Shown here piece after piece: positions 7,519 to 15,331 of a DNA stretch of 48,980 nt. The stretch comes from Streptomyces milbemycinicus (lineage in GTDB: Bacteria; Actinomycetota; Actinomycetes; Streptomycetales; Streptomycetaceae). The notes below the pieces were generated by a model. It was given only the letters and a program-made list of their open reading frames with translations, was not told the origin of the DNA and ran no database searches. Where the stretch lies: the NCBI RefSeq assembly GCF_002154605.1, contig NZ_MUNE01000129.1, forward strand, positions 1 through 48,980, in the 5' to 3' direction. The first letter of the stretch is position 1. Every line of letters begins with the position of its first letter. The position numbers and the translations under genes were made by a program.

Positions 7519-8513
7519 AGGCCGGCCCCCAAGACGGCGGAAGTCGATACCTCGCCCGCACCGGCCGATGTCGCCGGAGGATCGTCGGCCCGATACAGGC
7601 CCGGCCCACTGATGCGCAGCCCGTCGAGAAAGCGCCCCGCCGCCAGGGACGCGGTGCTGATCAGCCGCTGGGAATGGCCGAAGTCCCACGGGGCGGGCCA
7701 GGCCTCGATGCCGGTCGGCAGGACGACGGTCGGGATGTGCTTCGACACCTCGTGCAGGTCACGCTCGATCTGGTGGTGCAACAGCAGCAGCCCGGCCCTG
7801 GAGGCGATCGCACGGGCACGTCGGCGCGGAAGGGTGTGGCGCAACGGCGAGCTCTCCGGCCCGGTCGACACCACTACCACGCTGGCCGCCCCAGCCTGCT
7901 GGGCCGCCAGTACCGGGACATAGGCGATCACCCCACCGTCGACGAGCGTCCGGCCCTCACGATCCACCGGGGGCAGAATCCCGGGAATGGCCGCGCTGGC
8001 CAGCAGCGCGGACTCGAGGTCTCCGTGGTCGAGCAGCACCGAAGCACCGGTGCCCAGGTCCATGGCCACCGCGGTGAACGGGACCGCTAGCTGCTCGATC
8101 CGCGACGGCAGCCCAGCCCGAGCGATCAGTCGACGCAGGCCGCGATCGGTGAAAACGCTGGCCCGGGAGGACAGGTAGCCGAGCGGATACACCTCACGGC
8201 GACGCAACTGGGTCCATACGTGGTCCAGCCACGGCGCGGCCTTGTCGGGGTGGGCGGCCGCGATTGCCCCGTTGAGGGCGCCCACCGAGGTTCCGATGAT
8301 CATGTCCGGGTTGAATCCGCGCTGCTCCAGCGCGTACCCCACACCGACATGTGCCGCTCCGAGCACACCACCAGCGCCCACCACCACGGCCACGGGACGG
8401 GGAAGGGCGCGCAATCCCGCCGAGGTCGCGTCTTCGGGCGGTCGGCTCCATGGCAGGGACCGCGTCTCCTTACCGCCGGTCACCCCGCCGGTCATTTGTT
8501 CGACGGCTCTCAT
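7515..8513 (-). CDS. Patatin-like phospholipase
   Basis: A serine-aspartate dyad lipase of the RssA/patatin type. It has the oxyanion-hole motif GAGGVLGAAHVG, the nucleophile elbow GTSVG and the catalytic Asp in VDGGVIAYVP. The open frame extends to 8810, but the ATG at 8513 has an AGAGG sequence 8 nt upstream and precedes the conserved domain; GTG codons near 8610 are alternatives. No signal peptide is visible, so it acts in the cytoplasm or at the inner membrane face. First gene of a four-gene coupled operon, diverging from the DUF89/ARMT1-like gene across about 260 bp. Confidence 0.88.
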   Translation of the reverse strand: MRAVEQMTGGVTGGKETRSLPWSRPPEDATSAGLRALPRPVAVVVGAGGVLGAAHVGVGYALEQRGFNPDMIIGTSVGALNGAIAAAHPDKAAPWLDHVWTQLRRREVYPLGYLSSRASVFTDRGLRRLIARAGLPSRIEQLAVPFTAVAMDLGTGASVLLDHGDLESALLASAAIPGILPPVDREGRTLVDGGVIAYVPVLAAQQAGAASVVVVSTGPESSPLRHTLPRRRARAIASRAGLLLLHHQIERDLHEVSKHIPTVVLPTGIEAWPAPWDFGHSQRLISTASLAAGRFLDGLRISGPGLYRADDPPATSAGAGEVSTSAVLGAGL

Positions 8514-8772
8514 GGCCACAGCCTCTTGCCGAGTCGCCCCACTGAAGCCGGAGCGTGCCAATGCACCGACCTGCGGCGATAAGTAACCCTCATGATCAAC
8601 CTCTCTCACCACGGCACCGGACCCGTGGGTTCCCGTGGTTAGACCGAGGGACCACCCGATCTGTGACACCGCCGAGGCTCGTCTCAGGATCTCCGCACCT
8701 TCACGCGCGCGGCGTCGCGACACTGACAGTGGACAGTGAGTGAGCAGCACTATTACGGAGGAGCACCAAGCC

Positions 8773-9948
8773 ATGTCCGAGAACGTGGACGCGCCCGTCA
8801 TCCTGAGCAACGAGCCCGGGAGCTTCGCCCGGAGCGTGCTGGCCGAGCGTCACCCGGCGCTCATCGCCAGGGTGCGCGATACCTTCCCGTACGGCCCCCA
8901 GCAGCACCGGGCGCTCGATGCCCTGCTCACCGAGTGCACCAAGGGCGTGATCGGCCCCCTCGACCCTGCCGCGTCAGACCACGACCAGTGGGCGGAATGG
9001 GGGCGGGGCTACTTCGGCCGCTCCTGGTTCGACGTGCCGTTTCTGTGGGCGGAGAGCTACTTCTACCGAAAACTCCTCGAAGCGGTCGGATACTTCGCGA
9101 CGGGCCCTTGGCAGGACATCGATCCTTTCCGGCCGTTCAAGCAGGCGGAGTTGCACACCGAAGAGGCGGAGGCCGAACTGACGGCGCTGGACCGCCTCGC
9201 GCTGCGGCCCGTCGGTGAGCAGGCACAGGCGCTGCTGCACGGATCTCTGTGGGGCAACCGCGCGGACCTCGGCTTCAGCATGACCCCCGGCAGCCACACA
9301 ACCACCGGCTCCCAAAGCCCACTCATCGCGGACGACTCAGCGGCACTGTGGTCGCTGCTGCCCGCCGGAGGTCCGAACACGGTCTGCCTCGTCGCGGACA
9401 ACGCGGGCCGCGAACTCGTCCCCGACCTGCTCCTGATCGACCACCTACTGCGGCACCAGCACGCCGAACACATCACCCTCCACATCAAGCCGTACCCGTA
9501 CTACGTCTCCGACGCCACAACCGCCGACGTGGTCGACTGTCTGCGCCACCTGAAGCAGGCCGACGGTGTCGCCGGCGTGGTCGGCAAGCGGCTGTGGGAG
9601 TCCATCAGCCGCGGTCGGCTCACGCTTCGAAGCCATGACTTCTTCTGCGCACCGCTGCCGTATGCGGATATGCCCGAAGACCTGCGCCAGGAGTTCGCAG
9701 ACGCCACCGCGACCATCATGAAAGGCGACCTGAACTACCGCCGCCTCGTGGGCGATCAGCTCTGGCCCGCGACCACGTCATTCGCGGAGCGCACCGCGTA
9801 CTTCCCCAGCCCCGTGGCGGCCCTGCGCACGCTGAAGTCCGACGTGATCGTCGGACTCGACGAGCGAACAGAAGCATCGCTCACTGCCGCGCACGACCAG
9901 CGGTGGCGCACCAGCGGCACCCACGCACTCATCCAGGTGCGGCAATGA
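8773..9948 (+). CDS. DUF89/ARMT1-like protein (damage-control phosphatase family)
   Basis: 391 residues with the DUF89 layout: an N-terminal helical domain, a TTGSQSPLIADDSAALW segment, the metal-site region VADNAGRELVPDLLLIDHLL, and KGDLNYRRLVGD near the C-terminus. The family contains metal-dependent phosphatases for damaged sugar phosphates and the eukaryotic ARMT1 proteins. The start at 8773 follows a strong GGAGGAG 10 nt upstream; an upstream in-frame GTG at 8740 lacks this. It is divergent from the patatin operon. A deleted partial copy lies at 3348-3403. Confidence 0.8.
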   Translation: MSENVDAPVILSNEPGSFARSVLAERHPALIARVRDTFPYGPQQHRALDALLTECTKGVIGPLDPAASDHDQWAEWGRGYFGRSWFDVPFLWAESYFYRKLLEAVGYFATGPWQDIDPFRPFKQAELHTEEAEAELTALDRLALRPVGEQAQALLHGSLWGNRADLGFSMTPGSHTTTGSQSPLIADDSAALWSLLPAGGPNTVCLVADNAGRELVPDLLLIDHLLRHQHAEHITLHIKPYPYYVSDATTADVVDCLRHLKQADGVAGVVGKRLWESISRGRLTLRSHDFFCAPLPYADMPEDLRQEFADATATIMKGDLNYRRLVGDQLWPATTSFAERTAYFPSPVAALRTLKSDVIVGLDERTEASLTAAHDQRWRTSGTHALIQVRQ

Positions 9949-9991
9949 CGCGATCGTCGACTTGGAGAGCGCGCTGTACCGGCCCGATGGA

Positions 9992-10636
9992 TCAGATGCG
10001 CAAGAGTTGCCCACCGTCCACGACGAACGTATGGCCGCACACAAAGTCGCTGAGCACCAGATGAACGATGGCTTCCGCCACTTCATCGGCACTTCCCAGG
10101 CGGCCGACCGGAGTGGTCTGGACTGCCCAGTCCACCACCGCAGTGCCGGCCGCACGCGTCATCTCCGTATCGATGTTGCCCGGCGCCACCGCGTTGACCA
10201 GCACGCTCTTCCCGCCCAACTCCGCCGCCATTGCGGTGGTCACCGCGTTCACTCCCGCTTTGGCCTCGCGGGCGGCCTCGTCGTCCTGACCGCCGCTGCC
10301 GTCCGGAGCACCGGGCGTGGCCAGGGCCGACGGCCGGGTCTGAGGCGGGCGCCGCCGGTCGTTGGCCCGGACGGTGTGGTAGGCCTGCCAGAGGCGGCTC
10401 AGGGCCTGACCGGAGCCCAGGACACGGTCGGCCTGTTGGGCGAACGACCGGGTGGGGGCCTGAGTGCACCGCTCGACATGGGTGACATAGGACTTGTCGT
10501 ACCCCATACGCCGGGCCAGAGCGGATTGGGACAGCCCCCGCCCGGTGCGTAATCGGATCAGCTTGGCCGCGAACGCCTCAGCGGCCTGCCGTACCAGAGC
10601 ATCCTGCGGGACCCGGGCAGCCTCCGCCACGGCCAT
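9992..10636 (-). pseudogene. Chimera of XRE regulator N-terminus and SDR C-terminus
   Basis: Residues 20-75 are an XRE/lambda-type helix-turn-helix (RGLSQSALARRMGYDKSYVT) like those of actinobacterial DNA-binding proteins. From about residue 125 the frame becomes the C-terminal third of a short-chain dehydrogenase, with KAGVNAVTTAMAAEL, VAPGNIDTEMTRAAG and ending FVVDGGQLLRI. The Rossmann glycine motif, NNAG and the catalytic Ser and Tyr are all missing. The frame is open throughout, so a 214-residue protein could be made, but the simplest reading is a deletion that fused two gene ends. The junction lies in about 10265-10330. Confidence 0.75.
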
Positions 10637-10788
10637 CAGCGCGGGCCGCGCAGACGAGTTCGGCGGTGGGGATCAGGGGCATGGAGTGGCGGTGGCCTTC
10701 CCTCACGGCTGAAATGATCGTGGACGAAAACGCTTGTTCCGGCGAGATAAAGTCTTGGGCCCGCACACCACGGAACAGGGGATGACAC

Positions 10789-11577
10789 ATGGGGGCACCG
10801 CAGGCCAGATGGAGCGCGTTGCTGGAGATACTGACGCGCGACGGACGGATCGAGGTCGAGGCCGCCGCTGACGCAATGCAGGTCTCCGCCGCCACGATCC
10901 GGCGTGATCTGGACGAGCTGGCGCGTCAGCAGATGGTCACCCGTACCCATGGCGGCGCCGTGATCAACGCAATCGCGTACGATCTGCCGCTCCGTTACAA
11001 AGCCGCGCGCAACGCTCCGGAGAAGGAGCGGATCGCCGACGCCGCGGCGGGCCTGGTGAAGGCGGGCGCCGTGGTGGGTCTGAACGGCGGCACCACGACC
11101 ACCGCGGTCGCCCGTGCGCTGGCCGCCCGGCCGGAGCTGGGCACAGAGGGCGCCGGGCCCTCGCTGACGGTGGTCACCAACGCGCTGAACATCGCCAACG
11201 AACTGGTTGTACGCCGCCATGTGAAACTCGTCGTCACCGGCGGCGTGGCCCGCCCTGCCTCGTACGAGCTCACCGGGCCGCTCGCCACCGAGGTGCTCAC
11301 GCGGATCACCCTCGACCACGTCTTCATCGGCGTCGACGCGATCGACGTCAGATACGGTGCGACGGCCCAGGACGAGGGCGAGGCCGACATCAACCGGGCG
11401 CTGGCACTGCGCGCCGAACAGGTGGTCGTCGTCGCGGACTCCTCCAAGCTGGGCCGGCGGGCCTTCGCCCGGATCTGCCCGGTGGAGGACGTCCATGTGC
11501 TGGTGACCGACAAGGCGGCGGGCCCCGCGCTGACCGACCCGTTCGCCGCTGCGGGCGTGGAGATCGTCCGGGCCTGA
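10789..11577 (+). CDS. DeoR/AgaR-family transcriptional repressor
   Basis: The N-terminal winged helix contains the family signature ATIRRDLDELARQQMVTRTHGG. The C-terminal sugar-phosphate sensor domain has LNGGTTTTAVARAL, VVTNALNIANEL, VTGGVARPASYELTGPLA, FIGVDAID and ADSSKLGRRAFA, all typical. The ATG at 10789 is preceded by an AGGGG. Members sense phosphorylated sugars; several AgaR-type members control amino-sugar or galactosamine catabolism. It lies just upstream of the glycosidase operon, reads towards it and is the obvious candidate regulator, probably through the inverted repeat near 12129-12162. The effector is not visible. Confidence 0.9.
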   Translation: MGAPQARWSALLEILTRDGRIEVEAAADAMQVSAATIRRDLDELARQQMVTRTHGGAVINAIAYDLPLRYKAARNAPEKERIADAAAGLVKAGAVVGLNGGTTTTAVARALAARPELGTEGAGPSLTVVTNALNIANELVVRRHVKLVVTGGVARPASYELTGPLATEVLTRITLDHVFIGVDAIDVRYGATAQDEGEADINRALALRAEQVVVVADSSKLGRRAFARICPVEDVHVLVTDKAAGPALTDPFAAAGVEIVRA

Positions 11578-11585
11578 GCGTCAGC

Positions 11586-11823
11586 TCACGTGATGATTCG
11601 CTTGACGCCACCCGCTGTCAGACCGCTGATCAGACAGCGCTCCACGAAGACGAACAGAACGCTGTAGTAGAGGTTCTTGTCGACCGTGCCGATGAAGCCC
11701 TTGCGCATGAGCGCGGTTGGCGGCCGCCGGGTTGGGCTGCGTCAGCCCGGCCTTGGTCAGCTTCCGCAGGAAGTCAAGCGTCTCGGGAGACACCGGCCTT
11801 GGCGAAGATGTCCTTGTTGCAGA
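11586..11823 (-). pseudogene. Remnant of a sugar ABC transporter (binding protein plus permease)
   Basis: On the minus strand three broken pieces line up. NKDIFAKAGVS is typical of extracellular sugar-binding proteins. SPETLDFLRKLTKAGLTQPN is a later part of such a protein in a shifted frame. The C-terminal tail of a carbohydrate ABC permease, with LYYSVLFVFVERCLISGLTA and a following GGVK, then ends at the stop at 11586. At least two deletions have collapsed the genes to about 240 bp. Its position between the DeoR repressor and the glycosidase operon suggests that the locus once had its own uptake system. Confidence 0.7.
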
Positions 11824-11840
11824 ACTACATCCGTGCGCTG

Positions 11841-11881
11841 GGATGCTTGATTCTGAGCGAAATCGCCAGAATCAAGCATCC
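11841..11881. repeat. Perfect 15-bp inverted repeat
   Basis: GGATGCTTGATTCTG (11841-11855) and CAGAATCAAGCATCC (11867-11881) are exact reverse complements around an 11-nt loop. There is no T-tract. It sits at the edge of the ABC transporter remnant, about 270 bp before the glycosidase promoter. It could be a factor-independent terminator protecting the operon from upstream transcription, or a large operator. Confidence 0.8.
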
Positions 11882-12109
11882 ACATCCATCTTGCGTACTC
11901 GGTGATCCTGACCCGAACCCGGCTCACCCTTCGCGCCTGACCCGCACACAGGAGGCGGAACCGCACGAATCGGGCGTGGTTCACACAGAATTTACCGCCG
12001 TCTTCCCCTGGCTCGCGGCCTCGGGAGCCAGGGCGCGAACCAGGGAAATCCACCGTCACCAGGGACGTCGGGCCCGATGGTTGGGGTCAAGAAATCACGG
12101 CGACGAGTG

Positions 12110-12162
12110 TTGACAGCTGACTTTTATCGCAAGAATATGAACACAAATAAGCATGATCTTGC
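12110..12162 (+). promoter_or_regulatory. Promoter and candidate operator of the glycosidase operon
   Basis: TTGACA (12110-12115) is followed after 17 bp by GAATAT (12133-12138), a good vegetative-type promoter in a region far richer in A+T than its surroundings. An imperfect inverted repeat, GCAAGAATATG (12129-12139) and CATGATCTTGC (12152-12162), matches at 9 of 11 positions and overlaps the -10 and the predicted start of transcription. That placement suits a repressor such as the neighbouring DeoR protein. Confidence 0.6.
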
Positions 12163-12206
12163 AGTGCTACTCAACGACACCATGCCCGCCCCGCAGGAGG
12201 ACGTGA

Positions 12207-15200
12207 GTGCGCACCCACCCCCGTAGATCGCGCGAAACCGGCGGATTCGGCATGCTTCTGGCCGCCGCGCTGGCCCTGGCGCTCATACCGTCCGTGACCG
12301 AACCCCTCACCACACCGGCCCGGGCAGACACCTCCGCCCAGCCGAAGGTGACCCGCAGCGCGGATGCCCTCACCGTGTCCGTGCCGGTCACCGAGAAGAC
12401 CCCCGGCTACACCATCGACATCGCCACCGGCGAACTCGCCATCACCACCGAGCGCGCCGGAGAGGCCGTGCTCAGCACAGCGGGCGGCGAGACGGGGGGC
12501 CTGCGATTCCGCTCCGGCGGCCAGTGGCAGCGAGCGACCGAAGTCACCGACTGGGCATGGAAGGACGGCGTCCTCGCCCTCACCGCCGACACCACGCTCG
12601 ACGGCGCCACCGTCAAAGCGCGGCTGACCCCCACATCCGACCGCTACCAGCTGGACTGGGACGTCGAGGGCGGCAGCCCCGACCAACTCGGCCTCGCCTA
12701 CGACCTGTCATCGGCGGGCCACTGGTACGGCCACGGCGAGGCGGAGACCCCGCAGGGCGGCCCCGGTGTCAATCAGCCCTGGCCGCTCGACACAGGCGAG
12801 GTCGAACACGGAGCCTTCGGCCCGGCCTCGTACAACATGATCGACCCGTTCTGGTACACCTCCACCGCGACCGGTCTCCGGGTCGACACCGGGGATGTCA
12901 TGGACGTGGCGCTCAACAAGGACAAGGACGGCCTCGGCCGCTTCACCGTCGAGTCGCCCGACACCTACAAGGCCACCGTGTTCGTCGAGTCGACCCCGCT
13001 GGAGGTCTACCGCGACTACATCGGCATCGTCGGCAAGCCGGGCAAGAGCGATGCCACATACGAGCAGTACGCCAAGCCGCTGTGGAATTCCTGGGCACAG
13101 TTCTACACAAAGGTCGACCAGGAGAAACTGCTCGACTATGCCACCGACCTCCACGACAACGGCCTGGACGGACACACCATCCAGCTCGACGACAAGTGGG
13201 AGTCGAACTACGGCAATCTGACCTGGGACCCCAAGACCTTCCCCGATCCCAAGGGCATGTCCGACAAGATCCACAACATGGGGTTCGACTTCGGCCTCTG
13301 GGTCACCCTGTGGATCAACCTGGACTCGGACAACTACCAGCACGCCGTCGACAACGGCTATCTCCTCATGGACGCCAAGGACACCAGCAAGCCCTGCGAA
13401 GTGACCTGGTGGAACGGCCAGGCAGGAATCATCGACCTGGCGAACCCCGACGCCAGGGCCTGGTACGAGGGCAACCTCAAGAAGCTCATGGACACCTACG
13501 ACGTCGACGGGCTGAAGTTCGACACCCGCTTCTTCGACGAGAAGTGCGCGCCGCGCGAGGGCCACCAGGCCACCGACTACCAGAAGCTCGGCACACAGCT
13601 CGCCGACGAGTTCGACCTCCAGGGCGCCGGCATCCGGGTGCACTGGAACGAGACGGCCCACAAGGCCGGCTTCGTCACCCGCCAGGTCGACAAGGGCACC
13701 GGCTGGGACTCCCTGCGCGCCTCCGTCACCCAGAACCTGGCGATCTCCACCATCGGCTATCCGTTCGTCGAGTCCGACATGATCGGCGGCTCCGGCGGCC
13801 AGCCCGCACCGTCCAAGGACGTACTGGTGCGATGGGCGCAGTCCGCCTCGCTGATGCCGCTGATGTACTCCTCGACGTCACCAGTGGACACCAATGACAC
13901 CACCACCGGACAGAAGGTGGACTACGACCAGGAGACGGTCGATCTCTACCGGCAGGCGATCGAGACGCACAAGAAGCTCGCCCCGTACATCTGGGACCAG
14001 GTCCAGTCCACCCTCAAGACCGGCGACCCGATCATGCGGCCCCTGTTCTTCGACTTCCCTAAGGACAAGGGGAGCTACACCGTCACCGACGAATGGATGC
14101 TCGGCCCGGCCGTATTGGCCGCGCCCAACCTCACCTCCCGCGCCACCCGGGACGTCCATCTGCCGCCCGGCACCTGGTACGACGTCAACCAGGGCACGGT
14201 GATCCGCGGCCCCAAGGCCCTCAAGGGGTACGCGGCGCCGCTCGGCGTCACCCCGGCGTTCGTCGACCTCAAGGCCAAGGGCGCCGCCAAGGCCATCAAG
14301 GCGCTGAAGCGCCACGACGTCCCGGCCGCCTCCGTCCTGATCAGTCCGGACGCCCCGTCCACCGGCTCCGGCACCCCCTTCGAGGTGACCACCGAGGCGA
14401 CCAACTGGTCCACCCGGGCCATCAGAAACGTCCAAGCGGCGCTGGACCTCCCCGATGGCTGGACCGCCACGGCGACCGGCCCCACCACCGCGAAGTCCCT
14501 CAAGGCCGGCGGAACGCTCACCACCACCTGGACGGTGACCCCGGCCGCCGACGCGAAATGGGGCGGTCACGACCTCACCGGGAGGGTGACGTACGACCGT
14601 GCCCAGAAGGTCTCCGACACCGTGCGGGCGGAGGTCAAGGCGGCCCCGGGCAGTGTGGCGGCCCCGTATCTGACGACCGCCACCACCGATGACGCCCGAT
14701 ACGCCCAGGGCGGTGACCAGTTCGCCATCTGGGCCGGCGGTCAGGACCTGTCCGGCTGGAAGGACGAGAAGGGCGTCATCTACCTCGACGACGCGGCCGG
14801 AGAGAAGGCCACGGTGCGGACCGAGCTGGTCTCCCAGGACAGCGCCTCACCCTTCGGCAAGGCGGGGATCGCCCTCGCCAACGATCTGACCGCGCCCGGC
14901 AAGGGCGGTTACGCGGTGCTGGTCATGACCGAGCAGTACGGGCTGGAGTTCATGACCGACAGCGATGGCAACGGCGCGCTCGACACCTGGGCGGGCGGTG
15001 GCTCCACCTACCACCCGGCGTATCTGAAGCTGACCCGGGACGGCACCTCCTACACCGCGTATGCCAGTAAGGACGGCGAGACCTGGTCGCGGGTCGGCAC
15101 CGCCGAGGTGCCGTCGGCCGCCGGCACCGGTGACGCCGGGATGGTCGCCAGCGCGGCCAACGTCAGTTACCCCGGCGAGAACATCGAGGCCGTCTTCAGC

Positions 15201-15221
15201 GGATTCTCCGTCACCTCCTGA
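12207..15221 (+). CDS. Secreted MYORG-like GH31 glycosidase with NEW3 and lectin-like domains
   Basis: 1004 residues. A Sec signal peptide ends near residue 40 (TPARA). A GH31 N-terminal beta-sandwich is followed by the TIM barrel (about 280-620), with nucleophile Asp439 in DGLKFDTRF and general acid Asp524 in ESDMIGG. LWNSWAQFYTKVDQEKL, IQLDDKWESNYG and the WWNGQAGIIDLANP segment resemble the MYORG-like branch, whose studied animal member is an alpha-galactosidase, more than ordinary alpha-glucosidases. A NEW3-type domain spans about 708-805, and the last 190 residues are a module shared with three other proteins here. The GTG at 12207 follows GGAGG by 6 nt. First gene of the operon. Exo-acting alpha-galactosidase or related activity is inferred. 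Confidence 0.85.
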   Translation: MRTHPRRSRETGGFGMLLAAALALALIPSVTEPLTTPARADTSAQPKVTRSADALTVSVPVTEKTPGYTIDIATGELAITTERAGEAVLSTAGGETGGLRFRSGGQWQRATEVTDWAWKDGVLALTADTTLDGATVKARLTPTSDRYQLDWDVEGGSPDQLGLAYDLSSAGHWYGHGEAETPQGGPGVNQPWPLDTGEVEHGAFGPASYNMIDPFWYTSTATGLRVDTGDVMDVALNKDKDGLGRFTVESPDTYKATVFVESTPLEVYRDYIGIVGKPGKSDATYEQYAKPLWNSWAQFYTKVDQEKLLDYATDLHDNGLDGHTIQLDDKWESNYGNLTWDPKTFPDPKGMSDKIHNMGFDFGLWVTLWINLDSDNYQHAVDNGYLLMDAKDTSKPCEVTWWNGQAGIIDLANPDARAWYEGNLKKLMDTYDVDGLKFDTRFFDEKCAPREGHQATDYQKLGTQLADEFDLQGAGIRVHWNETAHKAGFVTRQVDKGTGWDSLRASVTQNLAISTIGYPFVESDMIGGSGGQPAPSKDVLVRWAQSASLMPLMYSSTSPVDTNDTTTGQKVDYDQETVDLYRQAIETHKKLAPYIWDQVQSTLKTGDPIMRPLFFDFPKDKGSYTVTDEWMLGPAVLAAPNLTSRATRDVHLPPGTWYDVNQGTVIRGPKALKGYAAPLGVTPAFVDLKAKGAAKAIKALKRHDVPAASVLISPDAPSTGSGTPFEVTTEATNWSTRAIRNVQAALDLPDGWTATATGPTTAKSLKAGGTLTTTWTVTPAADAKWGGHDLTGRVTYDRAQKVSDTVRAEVKAAPGSVAAPYLTTATTDDARYAQGGDQFAIWAGGQDLSGWKDEKGVIYLDDAAGEKATVRTELVSQDSASPFGKAGIALANDLTAPGKGGYAVLVMTEQYGLEFMTDSDGNGALDTWAGGGSTYHPAYLKLTRDGTSYTAYASKDGETWSRVGTAEVPSAAGTGDAGMVASAANVSYPGENIEAVFSGFSVTS

Positions 15222-15331
15222 CACCACAGGGACCACGTGCACCGCCCCTTCCCGGCAGGCCCCGCCCCACCACCCCGGGGCCTGCCGGGGACCACGCCTC
15301 CACACGTCCGTGAGAGAGGGAGCACAGACCC

